NCBI RefSeq assembly: GCF_007989105.1
Contig: NZ_BJVK01000020.1
Location: 1-36,699 of the forward strand
DNA: 36,699 bases
Direction: 5' to 3'
Origin: Lentilactobacillus kefiri
GTDB taxonomy: Bacteria; Bacillota; Bacilli; Lactobacillales; Lactobacillaceae
The position numbers were made by a program, and so were the translations under genes. This document shows positions 16,368 to 30,103 of the stretch, piece after piece; within the stretch, counting starts at the first letter, position 1; every line of letters starts with the position of its first letter. Under the pieces are notes generated by a model, which ran no database searches, was not told the DNA's origin, and saw only the letters and a program-made list of their open reading frames with translations.

Positions 16368-17678
16368 TTATGAACGATTCTTGAGTGACTCGTTCAAGAC
16401 AATCGCGTCGTCTTGAACATTGACCCGTTTAATTTCAGCACCTAAACTTGCCAACTTTTTATGGAAGTCGTGGTATCCACGATCCAAATACTGCAGGTTG
16501 ATGACGGTTGTGTACCCACTGGCAGCCAGTCCGGCAATTACCAGAGATGCAGCTGCACGGAGATCGGTTGCTGCAACTTCAGCGCCATTAAAATCAGTTG
16601 GCCCTTCCATTACAACAGTTCGGCCGGAAATTGTGTATTTAGCATTCATCCGGCGTAGTTCTTCCATGTGCATAAAACGATTTTCAAACACGGTTTCAGT
16701 CATCGAACTGCTGCCATTTGCAGTTAACTGCAAAATTGTCATTTGAGGCTGCATATCGGTTGGAAATCCTGGATGTGGCATCGTCTTAACATCAATGGGC
16801 TTCAAGTTATCATGTCCGATAACCTGAATGCCATCATCACTGGTGTTAATTGTGACACCCATTTCACGCATTTTAAGAATCAATGGTTTGTTGTGTTCAG
16901 GAATTGCACCGTCGATCATAACATTACCACGGGTAACCGCAGCAGCAATCATGAATGTTCCGGCTTCAATTCGGTCTTGAACAACCGCATGTTCAGTTCC
17001 GTGAAGTTCAGGAACCCCTTCAATACGAATTTGTTCGGTTCCGGCACCGACAACTCGGCCACCCATCTTATTCAAGACGTTCGCCAAATCAACAATTTCC
17101 GGTTCACGAGCGGCATTTTGAATAACCGTCTTACCCTTTGCCAAAGTAGCGGCCATCATGATATTTTGAGTAGCCCCAACACTTGGGAAGTCCAAGTAGA
17201 TTTCGGCACCCGTCAAGCCATCTGGCGCATATGCTTCAACATAGCCATCGTGTTGTTCAATCTTGGCACCTAAGGCTTCAAAGCCCTTTAAATGCAGATC
17301 AATTGGACGAGAACCAATTGCACACCCACCTGGTAAAGCAACCTTGGCATGGCCTAATCTAGCCAATAATGGTCCCATGACAACGATTGATGCCCGCATC
17401 TTGGAAACATACTCAAAAGGCGCCTCACTTGAAATATCTTTTGAAGCATCAAACGTGATTTCGTTATGAGCTTCATCAAAATCAACTTTTAAATTTAAAA
17501 ATCGTAAAACTTTGTTCATTGTATACACGTCAGACAACAATGGAACGTTTGAAATAACTGTTTTGCCTTCACCAGCAAGGATTGTTGCGGCTTGGATTGG
17601 TAACACAGCATTTTTAGCCCCATCAATATGTACTGTCCCGTGAAGCGGCTTACCACCATGTACAATAATTTTATCCAC
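16368..17678 (-). CDS. murA: UDP-N-acetylglucosamine 1-carboxyvinyltransferase
   Basis: Catalyses the first committed step of peptidoglycan synthesis, transfer of enolpyruvate from PEP to UDP-GlcNAc. Full-length (436 residues), with [35 protein letters not shown] and [11 protein letters not shown]. Cys119 in that last motif is the catalytic residue that fosfomycin attacks, so no Cys-to-Asp resistance change is seen. The GTG start at 17678 has TAGGAGG nine bases upstream. It lies 16 bases after the DUF1146 gene and is the second gene of that transcript. Confidence 0.96.
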   Translation of the reverse strand: MDKIIVHGGKPLHGTVHIDGAKNAVLPIQAATILAGEGKTVISNVPLLSDVYTMNKVLRFLNLKVDFDEAHNEITFDASKDISSEAPFEYVSKMRASIVVMGPLLARLGHAKVALPGGCAIGSRPIDLHLKGFEALGAKIEQHDGYVEAYAPDGLTGAEIYLDFPSVGATQNIMMAATLAKGKTVIQNAAREPEIVDLANVLNKMGGRVVGAGTEQIRIEGVPELHGTEHAVVQDRIEAGTFMIAAAVTRGNVMIDGAIPEHNKPLILKMREMGVTINTSDDGIQVIGHDNLKPIDVKTMPHPGFPTDMQPQMTILQLTANGSSSMTETVFENRFMHMEELRRMNAKYTISGRTVVMEGPTDFNGAEVAATDLRAAASLVIAGLAASGYTTVINLQYLDRGYHDFHKKLASLGAEIKRVNVQDDAIVLNESLKNRS

Positions 17679-17694
17679 AAGAACGCCTCCTACA

Positions 17695-17925
17695 TCACTT
17701 TATTAGATACATTAAATTTTGAATGTTAAATATTACAGAGAGGAAAAATGAACTGCATGCATACCCGATCGCAATGGAAACAAGTACGATTAACAATTTC
17801 CCCGGCATTGCCCTCAATGGGATATAACGCTCGATGTGGATTTCTTGAACTGTCCAAAACGCCATCGTGATAAACAAAAGATATGTAATCAATGTAATCA
17901 GCGCTTGAATGCCAATTGTATTCAT
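17695..17925 (-). CDS. DUF1146 (YwzB-like) small membrane protein
   Basis: A 76-residue protein with two membrane segments (about residues 7-27 and 43-67) separated by a short charged stretch ([14 protein letters not shown]). This matches DUF1146/YwzB, which is conserved between atpC and murA in Bacillales and Lactobacillales. Function unknown. The ATG at 17925 follows GGGGGAG by six bases; the longer frame from TTG 17940 is rejected. Confidence 0.82.
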   Translation of the reverse strand: MNTIGIQALITLITYLLFITMAFWTVQEIHIERYIPLRAMPGKLLIVLVSIAIGYACSSFFLSVIFNIQNLMYLIK

Positions 17926-18167
17926 TTGAGTCTCCCCCAATTCAAAGACAACTATATCATAAAGACGCGAACTTGTCTTAACATTTCCGTTTCTTTTTAC
18001 AAATTGTAAGTATACATTGCTATGATACCACGATATTTGATTACAACATAATAATAAAAAGCGAAAATGACTGGTAAGAACGGAAACATAAATACATCAT
18101 TCACAAACAACGATAATGAAATATTAACCTGATTACACGAATAATACAAGAATAAAAACCGATAATC
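17926..18167. other. Intergenic region before ywzB-murA
   Basis: About 240 bases without a credible gene. It should hold the promoter for DUF1146-murA. A TATACT and a TATCAT occur on the minus strand near 18000-18030, but neither has a good -35. A short palindrome TTACAA.TTTGTAA lies near 18000. Nothing else is recognised. Confidence 0.5.
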
Positions 18168-18202
18168 AAAAAAGCTGTAACCATTGATTGGTTACAGCTT
18201 TT
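18168..18202. terminator. Intrinsic terminator of the atp operon
   Basis: AAAAGCTGTAACCA and TGGTTACAGCTTTT form a perfect 14-base stem around a five- to seven-base loop, with T runs on both strands. It lies about 40 bases after atpC. Confidence 0.92.
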
Positions 18203-18242
18203 GAAGTATCTTGATGTAATTCTGAAATAATAATTTGATGAA

Positions 18243-18659
18243 TTATTTTCCAGCAACATTGATACGGTTGATTGCACGGCGAAGAGCAACTTGAGCACGA
18301 TCAAGAGCTGCTTTATCCTGTCGTTGACGGGCATCGGCAATTCTCTGTTGCGCGTTCTTCTTTGCTTTTTGCGCACGGGCAATATCAATATCATTTTGAG
18401 TCTCAGCACTGTCAGCAACGATTGTTGCAACATTGTTAGAGAATTCGATAAAGCCACCGTTGACAGCAATATCGTCTTCCTTGTCGTCGTATTTGACTCT
18501 CGTCTCATCAACGTCAAGTGTTGCAATAATCGGAACGTGATTAGCCATGATTCCTAGTTGTCCCGACTGAGTTGAAACAACTATCATACTAGCAGTATGC
18601 TCGTAAACTTTTCCATCGGGAGTAACGATACTAACGGTAATAACTGAATTATCAGCCAA
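18243..18659 (-). CDS. atpC: F1 ATP synthase epsilon subunit
   Basis: A 138-residue central-stalk subunit. The N-terminal beta-sandwich (VSIVTPDGKVYEH, GQLGIMANHVPIIATL, AVNGGFIEFSNNVATIVADSAE) is followed by a two-helix C-terminal domain (RAQKAKKNAQQRIADARQRQDKAAL) that inhibits the enzyme in homologues. It starts at TTG 18659, with AAGGAGG eight bases upstream. Last gene of the atp operon, 13 bases after atpD. Confidence 0.95.
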   Translation of the reverse strand: MADNSVITVSIVTPDGKVYEHTASMIVVSTQSGQLGIMANHVPIIATLDVDETRVKYDDKEDDIAVNGGFIEFSNNVATIVADSAETQNDIDIARAQKAKKNAQQRIADARQRQDKAALDRAQVALRRAINRINVAGK

Positions 18660-18672
18660 TTAGAATCCCTCC

Positions 18673-20127
<1,455 letters not shown>

Positions 20128-20138
20128 TCAAATCTTTT

Positions 20139-21050
20139 CTAATGACTAAGAGCCTCTTGACCACCAGTGATTTCAGTAATTTCAGTCGTAATTGCAGCTT
20201 GTCGAGCACGATTATACTCCAATTCCAAAGATGAAATTAAATCATCGGCATTATCTGAAGCTGACTTCATTGCAGTAGAACTTGAAGCATGTTCTGAAGT
20301 CTTGGCATCAAGGATTGCTCCATAAACCAAGCTTTCAGAATATTGAGGCAACACAACGTCCAACACTTCTTTTTCAGAAGGCTCAACATCATATTCGGCA
20401 CTCATTGGTTTAACTTCAATGTCCTGACTGGCAGCTGACGCAATTGCTTCGTCATCGATTGGAAGCATTTTTTCAGCTCGGAATCGTGAAATAAGGCGGT
20501 TAACGAAATGTTCGTAACATACATACAATTCATCAAATTGACCTTTGTCATACATTGATGTCACCATCTTGACAATCTGACGAACTTCATTAAATGTTGG
20601 AACATCGCTAACACCACGATATTCATAAGAAACGTTATCGCCACGCTTCTTATAAAAATCTGATCCAGTTCCACCAACAGCCAGAATTTGGAAATCATTC
20701 GAACCGGAATGCTTTTCAATAAATTCGTTAGTTTCACGGATAACGTTGCTATTATAACTACCAACCATCCCACGATCGGAGGTGATAATTAAATATGCGC
20801 TTCTCTTAGTCTTAGACTGATCTTTATCAGCTGAATGACCTGAGGATTTGTTTAGCCCATCTAAAATGTGAGATTGGGCTAAATGCAATACAACAGATTT
20901 GATTTGGCTTGCATATTCCGCATAACTAACCGTATGCTTTTGGATTTGGTTCAGTTTTGCCTGAGAAACCATTTCCATGGCATTGGTAATTTGTCGCGTC
21001 TTCTTGGTAGAAGTAATCCGATGTTTAACATCGTTCAGCGAAGCACCCAT
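20139..21050 (-). CDS. atpG: F1 ATP synthase gamma subunit
   Basis: A 303-residue rotor shaft subunit. The N-terminal helix [27 protein letters not shown] and the C-terminal helix [15 protein letters not shown] form the coiled coil inside the alpha/beta ring. [15 protein letters not shown] is the conserved Rossmann-like motif, with MVG where most have LCG. AAGGAGG precedes the ATG. It lies 21 bases after atpA. Confidence 0.95.
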   Translation of the reverse strand: MGASLNDVKHRITSTKKTRQITNAMEMVSQAKLNQIQKHTVSYAEYASQIKSVVLHLAQSHILDGLNKSSGHSADKDQSKTKRSAYLIITSDRGMVGSYNSNVIRETNEFIEKHSGSNDFQILAVGGTGSDFYKKRGDNVSYEYRGVSDVPTFNEVRQIVKMVTSMYDKGQFDELYVCYEHFVNRLISRFRAEKMLPIDDEAIASAASQDIEVKPMSAEYDVEPSEKEVLDVVLPQYSESLVYGAILDAKTSEHASSSTAMKSASDNADDLISSLELEYNRARQAAITTEITEITGGQEALSH

Positions 21051-21071
21051 GTAATCTCACCCTCCTTAAAA

Positions 21072-22655
<1,584 letters not shown>

Positions 22656-23198
22656 TTAATTCAACAATAATTCTTTGACTTTATTAATTCGAGTTTGAAC
22701 ACTACCATCAATAATGACATCTGAGGATCGAATGACAATGCCACCGATCAATGACTTATCGACTTTCGTGTCAAAAATGGCTTTTACCGCACCAACTCGT
22801 TTTTCAAAAGCTTTTGCCAGCCGATCAAGCTGATCATCATCAAGCGGTGTTGCAGATACAACCTGCGCTCTGACAATCTTCTTATCGTCTTCATAGAATT
22901 TCTGGAACTGATCAATAATGTCTAGGATCTGTGGAAAACGTCCGTAGCTGGCAACTACTTTAAGAAAATTATTAATAAAATCTGATGCATTTTTGGTGAT
23001 AGGAGCCAGTAATGACTTTTTCTCGTCATCAGAAACTCGCATATCATTTAGAATATCAATCAACTTCGGATTAGCAGCAAAAATCTTACGTAATTCAAGC
23101 AAATCAGCGTAACCAGTTTCAAGCTCATCAGAATCGCTTAGAACTTCAAACATGGCTTTTGCATATTTTTTTGAAGCGCTAATATCATCTAATGTCAT
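22656..23198 (-). CDS. atpH: F1 ATP synthase delta subunit
   Basis: A 180-residue peripheral-stalk subunit linking F1 to the b dimer. The N-terminal helical domain ([18 protein letters not shown]) and C-terminal [27 protein letters not shown] are the family's conserved ends. Its ATG overlaps the atpF stop by four bases. Confidence 0.94.
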   Translation of the reverse strand: MTLDDISASKKYAKAMFEVLSDSDELETGYADLLELRKIFAANPKLIDILNDMRVSDDEKKSLLAPITKNASDFINNFLKVVASYGRFPQILDIIDQFQKFYEDDKKIVRAQVVSATPLDDDQLDRLAKAFEKRVGAVKAIFDTKVDKSLIGGIVIRSSDVIIDGSVQTRINKVKELLLN

Positions 23199-23704
23199 TT
23201 CTGCTTACCCAACCCTTCAATATAAGAATCAACAAGTCCTTTTTGATCATCTTCGTTCAATTCTTTTGAAATGATCTTAGATGCAATTTCAATAGAAAGA
23301 CTTGCCACATCTTTTCGAGAATTAGCCAAAGCTTCTTGTCGTTGTTGTTCAATATCCTTTTCAGCAGAACTCTTAAGATTAGATACTTCACTTCTAGCAT
23401 CTTCAACGATTTGTTCACGTTGTCTTTGTCCATTCTGTTTGGCATTGTTAATAATACCGCTTGCGTCATCACGGGTTTTATCTAATTCAGCCTGACGTTT
23501 TTGTGCAAGTTCAGCTGCCTTAGTCCGTGATTCCTTTGCAGAATCAATATCATTAACAATTTTATCTGAACGGTCTTGCATCATCTTAGTGACTGGCTTC
23601 CATGCAACGATCTTGATCAACCACATTAAAACAAGGAATGTGATCATCACGAAAAGCATATCACCAACATAAAGCTGAGCTCCAACTACTGAATATGAAA
23701 ACAT
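23195..23704 (-). CDS. atpF: Fo ATP synthase b subunit
   Basis: A 169-residue peripheral stalk subunit. One N-terminal membrane segment (about residues 12-31, [18 protein letters not shown]) is followed by a long charged coiled coil rich in Ala, Lys, Gln and Arg. The ATG at 23704 has AAGGAGG nine bases upstream; the preceding in-frame TTG is rejected. Confidence 0.94.
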   Translation of the reverse strand: MFSYSVVGAQLYVGDMLFVMITFLVLMWLIKIVAWKPVTKMMQDRSDKIVNDIDSAKESRTKAAELAQKRQAELDKTRDDASGIINNAKQNGQRQREQIVEDARSEVSNLKSSAEKDIEQQRQEALANSRKDVASLSIEIASKIISKELNEDDQKGLVDSYIEGLGKQK

Positions 23705-23746
23705 CAATCGGCACCTCCTTCTTTGTATATTTAACTAAACTAGTAA

Positions 23747-23974
<228 letters not shown>

Positions 23975-23998
23975 TTAATATTATCCAAAATATTTTTG

Positions 23999-24712
23999 CT
24001 AATCTTCAAGCTCGAGCTTTCGTGAAATATATACCGATGATAACGTTACAAAAACATAAGCTTGAATACATCCAATAAAGACTGAGAAGCCTGTCCATGC
24101 AAGCTCAAGGATGAATGAAACAATCCACATTACCGCTCCACCATGTGACATACCAAGAATTATTCCAAGAAGCATTTCACCTGAAAGGATGTTACCAAAT
24201 AGTCGCAAACCTAACGTTAAGAAATTAGTGAACTCCTCAAACAAATTGATTGGTAGGAAAAATACGAATGGTTTCAGATAATTCTCAAAGTGCCCCTTAT
24301 AGCCTAATTTGCGAATGCCCAAGAATTGAGCCAGCGTCAAAGTCATAAGAGCCAAAGTCATCGTAATAACCGGATCAGAAGTTGGACTTTTGACATATGT
24401 TACACCAGAAATATCAATGTGCAAGAAAAGTCCTTGCAAGTTTGCAATTATGATGAACATAAACAATGTAAAACCCCATAATCCTAAGGTTCTACTTGTT
24501 TCTCCGGAAATTGAGCTTCGGACAATACCATTAGTAAAGTCTACCGCATATTCTAAAACATTCTGTGCTTTGCCCGGCTTCAAAGTTAGATGCCTCGACA
24601 ACGCATATACAAGGACTAAAACGACAACGCAGGCTAGTGATATTGAAATCATATTACCAACGTTAAAAGTCAGTCCTAAGAATTCAAAAGTAGAAGCAGC
24701 AGAATCTCCCAC
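23999..24712 (-). CDS. atpB: Fo ATP synthase a subunit
   Basis: A 237-residue polytopic proton-channel subunit. The essential Arg is in LRLFGNILSGEMLLG, and the last helix carries AYVFVTLSSVYIS. It starts at GTG 24712 with AGAGGTGA eight bases upstream. Its 5' end overlaps the 3' end of the atpI reading frame by 37 bases, which suggests the atpI frame once fed it by coupling. Confidence 0.95.
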   Translation of the reverse strand: MGDSAASTFEFLGLTFNVGNMISISLACVVVLVLVYALSRHLTLKPGKAQNVLEYAVDFTNGIVRSSISGETSRTLGLWGFTLFMFIIIANLQGLFLHIDISGVTYVKSPTSDPVITMTLALMTLTLAQFLGIRKLGYKGHFENYLKPFVFFLPINLFEEFTNFLTLGLRLFGNILSGEMLLGIILGMSHGGAVMWIVSFILELAWTGFSVFIGCIQAYVFVTLSSVYISRKLELED

Positions 24713-25044
24713 AAAATCTCACCTCTTTCCTCGATGTAATCTCGCATGCAAATCAATCTGGTTTTGGTCCAGAAGACATTAATACCAAAGTGAAACATTG
24801 CGATGGTACTGAACACATTACAGTGTTCAAATACAATTGAAATCATACCACCAATCATGGCAAAATTCAAAGCAATATTAACATGGTAACTTCCTATGAG
24901 CCGTAGCATTCAAGGCTATATTGGACAACTGTCCAATCGGGATAATGTGAAATAAAGTGTTACTGCATAACCAAAAACACATGCTAATGAAAACATTTTC
25001 CACACACCCAATTTGACACCAACAGCCTTAAAAATTTTGCACAC
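24676..25044 (-). pseudogene. atpI: Interrupted atpI (ATP synthase protein I)
   Basis: One frame runs from a GTG at 25044 (MCKIFKAVGVKLGVWKM) to 24676, about 122 codons, the usual AtpI length, in the usual place before atpB. It shows a first membrane segment (FSLACVFGYAVTLYF) and later hydrophobic segments (VNIALNFAMIGGMISIVF, STIAMFHFGINVF). However, TAG (24916-24918) and TGA (24910-24912) interrupt it in phase. The second half could restart at an ATG at 24909 without a good ribosome site. The restored order resembles the 'xPWxLGL' stretch of AtpI if TGA was TGG. AtpI assists c-ring assembly and is often dispensable. AtpI identity is inferred mainly from position and length; sequencing error is possible. 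Confidence 0.55.
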
Positions 25045-25055
25045 AATTTTTTAAT

Positions 25056-25104
25056 TAAAAAATAAAGCTGAGCGCAAAACAGACGTTTTGCTCCAGCTTT
25101 ATTT
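25056..25104 (-). terminator. Intrinsic terminator after upp
   Basis: AAATAAAGCTG.AGCAAAAC pairs with GTTTTGCG.CAGCTTTATTT and is followed by TTTTTT on the minus strand. It separates upp from the atp operon, so the atp genes need a promoter between 25056 and about 24720. None there is convincing. Confidence 0.88.
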
Positions 25105-25106
25105 GG

Positions 25107-25736
25107 TTATTTCGTACCAAACAAACGGTCTCCAGCGTCACCGAGTCCAGGTACAATATAACCCTTGTCATTTAATTTTTCATCAAGTGCAGCGGCATAA
25201 ATATCAACATCTGGATGAGCTTTTTGAAGTGCTTTAACACCTTCTGGTGCGGCAACCAAACAAACAAACTTGATGTTTGATGCGCCACGCTTCTTCAAAG
25301 CATCAATCGCCATGATTGATGAACCACCAGTTGCAAGCATTGGATCAACAACGAAGATTTGACGTTGATCGATATCTGAAGGCAACTTTACAAAGTATTC
25401 GTGAGGTTCCAAAGTCTTTTCATCACGATACATTCCAATATGGCCAACTTTGGCTGCTGGAATCAAATCCAAAATTCCGTCAACCATTCCAATTCCGGCA
25501 CGCAAAATGGGAACAATTGCAACTTTCTTTCCAGAAATCTGTTTTGCATGTGCAATTCCTTCAGGTGTTTCGATATCAACATCTTCCAAAGGCATATCAC
25601 GAGAAACTTCAAATGCCATTAAAGTGGCAATTTCGTTAACGATCTCCCGAAATTCTTTTGTCCCACAATTCTTATCTCTAATCAATGACAGCTTGTGTTG
25701 AATCAACGGATGATCCATAACTTGAAACTTACCCAT
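25107..25736 (-). CDS. upp: Uracil phosphoribosyltransferase
   Basis: Salvage enzyme converting uracil and PRPP to UMP. The 209-residue protein has [12 protein letters not shown], the PRPP-binding [12 protein letters not shown] and the C-terminal [14 protein letters not shown] characteristic of Upp. The start at 25736 ([12 protein letters not shown]) follows AGGAG by ten bases; the longer frame from 25799 would run into the intergenic region and is rejected. Confidence 0.97.
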   Translation of the reverse strand: MGKFQVMDHPLIQHKLSLIRDKNCGTKEFREIVNEIATLMAFEVSRDMPLEDVDIETPEGIAHAKQISGKKVAIVPILRAGIGMVDGILDLIPAAKVGHIGMYRDEKTLEPHEYFVKLPSDIDQRQIFVVDPMLATGGSSIMAIDALKKRGASNIKFVCLVAAPEGVKALQKAHPDVDIYAAALDEKLNDKGYIVPGLGDAGDRLFGTK

Positions 25737-25801
25737 TATCTTCCAACTCCTTTTTGTATTCCGAAATAATTGTATCACATATATGACATGTAAAATCACA
25801 C

Positions 25802-25836
25802 AAAAAGGCTTGAAACCTAAATAGTTTCAAGCCTTT
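25802..25836 (-). terminator. Intrinsic terminator after glyA
   Basis: AAAGGCTTGAAAC and GTTTCAAGCCTTT form a perfect 13-base stem with a seven-base loop and TTTTT on the minus strand, six bases past the glyA stop. Confidence 0.92.
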
Positions 25837-25842
25837 AAATTA

Positions 25843-27084
25843 TTAATTATTAATTGGATGTTCTTCAGTCAGCTGTTCAACTTTAGCAGAAACATCTTTT
25901 AAGTTATTTTCATCAGTTGGATTATCGATTACCTGCAAGATCAAATTGGCAACAGCTCTTGCGTCGTCTTCTTTGAATCCGCGAGTTGTGATGGCTGGAG
26001 TGCCAAGACGCAATCCGCTGGTCTTTGAAGGTGGCAGAGGGTCATTAGGAATTGACTCTTTGTTGGTGGTAATGTGAACGGAATCCAAGACATTCTGTAA
26101 ATCTTTTCCATTCAGTGAAGTCTTAGTGAGATTGAGAGTCATCAAATGATTATCAGTTCCCCCAGTTAAGACTGAAACTGTCTTTGAGTTCTGGAATACT
26201 TCCGCCATTGCTTTGGCATTCTTGATAATCTGCTCACCGTATTGCTTGAATGCAGGTTGCAAATCTTCATAGAACGCAGCGGCTTTTCCGGCGATAACGT
26301 GTTCCAAAGGACCACCTTGACTGCCTGGGAAGACTGCGGAATTGATCTTTTTGGCATATTTTTCTTTTGCCAGAATCAATCCCCCACGTGGTCCCCGCAA
26401 AGTCTTGTGGGTAGTCGTTGTGACAACATCGGCAACTGGAACAGGACTTGGATGAAGTCCAACTGCTACCAATCCGGCGATGTGAGCCATATCAACCATC
26501 AAATAAGCACCCACTGAGTCGGCAATATCACGGAATTTCTGCCAGTCGATAATTCGGCTGTATGCAGAAGCTCCCGCAATAATCAGCTTAGGATGAACAA
26601 TTTGGGCGATTCGATTGACTTCATCGTAATCAATTAACTGAGTCTTTGGGTCAAGACCATATGAAAATGAATCATACAGCTTACCAGAAAAACTGACTTT
26701 GGCACCATGACTCAAATGACCACCGGCATCCAATCCCATCCCTAAGATTCGATCACCAGGCTTAAGCAAAGCTGCGTAAACCTCTTGGTTCGCCTGTGAG
26801 CCTGAGTGAGGCTGCACATTGGCATATTCGGCACCAAATAATTCTTTGGCACGATCAATCGCCAATTGTTCAACGACATCAATGTACTCACAGCCGCCAT
26901 AATATCTGCGGCCAGGGTATCCTTCAGCGTACTTGTTGGTAAGCACGGAACCCTGAGCGGCACGAACAGCGTTTGATACGATATTTTCAGACGCAATCAG
27001 TTCGATATTATGTTCCTGACGGTTCTCTTCGTTGGCAATGGCATCCCAAAGTTCTGGATCCTGCTGTTTATAATCGTAGTTCAA
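25843..27084 (-). CDS. glyA: Serine hydroxymethyltransferase
   Basis: PLP enzyme interconverting serine and glycine and loading one-carbon units on tetrahydrofolate. About 413 residues. Seen are [41 protein letters not shown], and the PLP-lysine motif [14 protein letters not shown]. The frame opens at GTG 27093, but that codon overlaps the GTGAGGTG ribosome site. The TTG at 27084 ([13 protein letters not shown]) is better placed. It lies 36 bases after tsaC/sua5. Confidence 0.96.
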   Translation of the reverse strand: MNYDYKQQDPELWDAIANEENRQEHNIELIASENIVSNAVRAAQGSVLTNKYAEGYPGRRYYGGCEYIDVVEQLAIDRAKELFGAEYANVQPHSGSQANQEVYAALLKPGDRILGMGLDAGGHLSHGAKVSFSGKLYDSFSYGLDPKTQLIDYDEVNRIAQIVHPKLIIAGASAYSRIIDWQKFRDIADSVGAYLMVDMAHIAGLVAVGLHPSPVPVADVVTTTTHKTLRGPRGGLILAKEKYAKKINSAVFPGSQGGPLEHVIAGKAAAFYEDLQPAFKQYGEQIIKNAKAMAEVFQNSKTVSVLTGGTDNHLMTLNLTKTSLNGKDLQNVLDSVHITTNKESIPNDPLPPSKTSGLRLGTPAITTRGFKEDDARAVANLILQVIDNPTDENNLKDVSAKVEQLTEEHPINN

Positions 27085-27120
27085 CTGCAACACCTCACTA
27101 ATTTATTTGGTACAAATAAA

Positions 27121-28143
27121 TTATAACTGCTTGAAATGCATTTGCCCAGCGGATTTGTTCAATCTATTCATGTAAGCCTCTCCAATTCCCGTCGGAGTAA
27201 TTCCCTGAGTAAAAATAATTTTATATGCAGGGTGGTTATCAAAATCACGTAATTCGGCAAAAAGATCGTGAGCAGCAGTTTTGGCATCTTTACCAAGTGA
27301 AATAACATCGGCATTATCAGGCCAGTTGATTGAGTGAATGACATCGTCAAATGCCATGACACCAATCGGCTCTGAATGCTTTGAAATCCAGTCGGCGACG
27401 TCATGCCAATCGTCATCGGGATCAACAATATAAACCTGAGCGTTTGGTGCATAATGCTTGTACTTCATACCAGGTGCTTTTGGTGTCTGCTTGGCGCCAA
27501 CGTGATGAAGCTCATCAATAACCGGTCGGTGAATAATGGCTTCAATATCTTCTTTGGTAACCGCTCCGGGACGCAAAATGGACGGAGTTGCCACTGACAT
27601 GTCAAGAATCGTTGACTCAACCCCAACCGTTGTGGGCCCGTCGTCCACAATCGCCGCAATCTTACCATTTAAATCATGATAAACGTGTTGCGCCGTTGTG
27701 GGACTCGGTTTACCGGAAGTATTTGCGGAAGGACCGACGATTGGGACTCCTGCCTTGGATATTAAATCCAAGGTCGTCTTGTTGTTAGGAAATCGAAACG
27801 CTGCGGTGTCCAATCCACCCGTAACAGTTTTTGAGAGCGCGTTGGGCTTCAACTTAAAAATCATCGTTAAAGACCCGGGCCAAAACTTTCTCATGAGTGC
27901 CTTGGCTTCATCAGAAAACGGCTGAGTATATTTCTCAGCCATGGCCACGTCAGACACTGTCACAATCAAAGGGTTGTCGCTTGGACGTCCCTTTGCCGCA
28001 TAAACTTTTTTAACTGCGGACTCGTTGGTGGCATCCGCACCCAATCCATAAACGGTTTCAGTAGGAAAAGCGACCAATTCACCCTGGCGGATAAACTCAG
28101 CAGCCTTTCCCAATTGATTTGCTTTTAACACTAAAGTTTCCAT
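27121..28143 (-). CDS. L-threonylcarbamoyladenylate synthase (Sua5 type)
   Basis: Makes threonylcarbamoyl-AMP for the t6A37 modification of ANN-decoding tRNAs. The 340-residue protein has the YrdC domain (GELVAFPTETVYGLGADA, KGRPSDNPL, GPSANTSGKPSPT) and the additional C-terminal Sua5 domain (from about residue 225), so it is the long Sua5/YwlC type, not short TsaC. It lies 12 bases downstream of prmC in the conserved prfA-prmC-ywlC order. Confidence 0.94.
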   Translation of the reverse strand: METLVLKANQLGKAAEFIRQGELVAFPTETVYGLGADATNESAVKKVYAAKGRPSDNPLIVTVSDVAMAEKYTQPFSDEAKALMRKFWPGSLTMIFKLKPNALSKTVTGGLDTAAFRFPNNKTTLDLISKAGVPIVGPSANTSGKPSPTTAQHVYHDLNGKIAAIVDDGPTTVGVESTILDMSVATPSILRPGAVTKEDIEAIIHRPVIDELHHVGAKQTPKAPGMKYKHYAPNAQVYIVDPDDDWHDVADWISKHSEPIGVMAFDDVIHSINWPDNADVISLGKDAKTAAHDLFAELRDFDNHPAYKIIFTQGITPTGIGEAYMNRLNKSAGQMHFKQL

Positions 28144-28155
28144 ATTATATAGCCT

Positions 28156-29007
28156 TCATTTCTTTACTTGGATCATTCGTTGATTGCCAGCTACGTCATG
28201 TTTGGGAACAACAACGGCGCCTGGCATTGTCTGTGCAAAAATGTTGCTGACAGCTGCCTGCTGCCGAAAACCAATCTCTAAATACAATTTGCCATGCGGA
28301 TTCAAGTGATGTTCCACCCCGCCGGCAATTTGCTTGTAAATGGCAAGTCCCTCGTCTTCAGCATACAAAGCCAAATTCGGTTCATTATCAATGACGCTCT
28401 TATCCATATAGGGCTGTTCATCCTTGGCAATATAGGGTGGATTCGACACGATCAGATCAAATGACTGCGGAATCTTGGCAAACACATCACTGATAACAAA
28501 CTCAATGTCAGTATGATTCAACTTGGCATTTTGTTTTGCCACTTCAATTGCTTCCGGGGAAATGTCACTTGCTGTCACTTGCCAGTGAGGACGATTCTTC
28601 TTCACGGCAATCGCAATTGCCCCACTACCCGTTCCAATGTCCAAAACATTCATTGGCTGATCGGAATTATCTGCCAATACCCAATCGACTAATTCTTCGG
28701 TTTCAACACGGGGAATTAGGACATCCGGAGTTACTTTCAACGTCAAACCGTAGAAATCAGCTTTGCCGACAATATATTGTGGTGGGACACCAGAAATCAG
28801 CTGCTCAACAGCTTCTTGAAATCGTTCCCACTGCTTTCCGGGCATCTGAGATTGATAGTTAATCAGAAGATCGGTTGAAGAAAGATTAAACAGTTTCTCC
28901 AACAAAAAATCAATATCGTACATATCCAGTTCTGAGGAATCCTTGATACGAAAAGAAGCCCACTTCCGGGCTTCAAAGTAGGTCACTTTATTATTCTCAT
29001 TCTTCAT
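28156..29007 (-). CDS. prmC: Release factor glutamine methyltransferase
   Basis: N5-methylates the Gln of the GGQ motif of release factors, using S-adenosylmethionine. The 283-residue protein has an N-terminal helical domain, then a Rossmann domain with [16 protein letters not shown] and the catalytic NPPYI motif in [17 protein letters not shown]. Its start overlaps the prfA stop by 11 bases, so it is coupled to its substrate's gene. Confidence 0.95.
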   Translation of the reverse strand: MKNENNKVTYFEARKWASFRIKDSSELDMYDIDFLLEKLFNLSSTDLLINYQSQMPGKQWERFQEAVEQLISGVPPQYIVGKADFYGLTLKVTPDVLIPRVETEELVDWVLADNSDQPMNVLDIGTGSGAIAIAVKKNRPHWQVTASDISPEAIEVAKQNAKLNHTDIEFVISDVFAKIPQSFDLIVSNPPYIAKDEQPYMDKSVIDNEPNLALYAEDEGLAIYKQIAGGVEHHLNPHGKLYLEIGFRQQAAVSNIFAQTMPGAVVVPKHDVAGNQRMIQVKK

Positions 29008-30085
29008 TGGTTAAATTCTCAAGCTTTTTGGCCTGATCAGAAACAATCAGTGCGTCAATGATCTCATCAAGCTCACCATTCATAATCCGATCCAATTTAT
29101 TCAACGTCAAACCAATTCGATGATCGGTTACTCGGTTTTGTGGATAATTGTAAGTTCGAATTCGTTCAGAACGGTCACCGGTACCAATAGCCGACTTTCG
29201 TTCAGCGTTGTACTGGTCCTGTTCTTGTTGTGCATAGTAGTCGTAAACCCGAGCCTTTAAAATCTTCATGGCTTTTTGACGGTTTTGCTGCTGTGAACGT
29301 TCATCCTGCATTGCCACAACGATTCCAGTTGGCAAATGAGTCATTCGGACAGCTGATGAAGTCTTGTTAATATGCTGACCACCGGCACCAGATGACCGGT
29401 AAACATCCACTCTGATATCTTTTGGATCAATATCAATGTCGACATCTTCTTCTTCAGGCATGACACCAACTGTCGCAGTTGAAGTGTGAACTCGGCCGGC
29501 AGATTCGGTAACGGGTACCCGTTGAACACGGTGAGCCCCATTTTCGTACTTCAGCTTTGAATAGACCTTGTCCCCGGTAATCATCAGGACGATTTCCTTA
29601 AATCCACCAACTTCGGTTTCATTCTTATCGATGATCTGGACTTTCCAGCCCTGACGTTCAGCATACTTGGAATACATGCTGAATAAATCAGCAGCAAACA
29701 AGCTTCCTTCGTCACCACCGGCAGCCCCATGAATTTCCATAATAATGTTTTTCTCGTCGTTGGGATCTTTAGGAAGCAACATCACTTTCATTTGATCTTC
29801 CAACTTTTCTTTTTGTTCAGTTAAACTGGAAATCTCATCTTTAACCATGGTCTCAAGATCAGAGTCATCAATTTTTTCGCGGAGCATTTCTTTATCGTCA
29901 TCAAGCTGCTTGTTAACTTTTTGATACTTTTTAAAAGCCGCAACCGTATCTCGTAAATCAGCCTCTTCTTTAGAGAGCTTCATGAACTTTTGCGTATCTG
30001 CAATCACTTCTGGATCACTAATTAATTCGTTCAGTTCATCATAACGGTCGACGACTGACTGTAATTTGTCGAAAATTTCGTCCAT
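28997..30085 (-). CDS. prfA: Peptide chain release factor 1
   Basis: Recognises UAA and UAG and releases the polypeptide. 362 residues with the codon-recognition tripeptide PVT in [17 protein letters not shown] and the catalytic GGQ in [17 protein letters not shown]. The acidic helical N-terminal domain is intact. The ATG at 30085 follows GTGAGGA by eight bases. It lies 18 bases after tdk. Confidence 0.97.
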   Translation of the reverse strand: MDEIFDKLQSVVDRYDELNELISDPEVIADTQKFMKLSKEEADLRDTVAAFKKYQKVNKQLDDDKEMLREKIDDSDLETMVKDEISSLTEQKEKLEDQMKVMLLPKDPNDEKNIIMEIHGAAGGDEGSLFAADLFSMYSKYAERQGWKVQIIDKNETEVGGFKEIVLMITGDKVYSKLKYENGAHRVQRVPVTESAGRVHTSTATVGVMPEEEDVDIDIDPKDIRVDVYRSSGAGGQHINKTSSAVRMTHLPTGIVVAMQDERSQQQNRQKAMKILKARVYDYYAQQEQDQYNAERKSAIGTGDRSERIRTYNYPQNRVTDHRIGLTLNKLDRIMNGELDEIIDALIVSDQAKKLENLTNEE

Positions 30086-30103
30086 TTAATATTCCTCACT
30101 TTG

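Noticed and set aside
16743-17273. Plus-strand 176-codon frame antisense to murA
   Set aside because: His/Asn-rich antisense translation of a conserved gene, with no independent support.
18101-18526. Minus-strand 141-codon frame over atpC and its terminator
   Set aside because: It overlaps atpC in another frame and reads through the strong atp terminator; a shadow.
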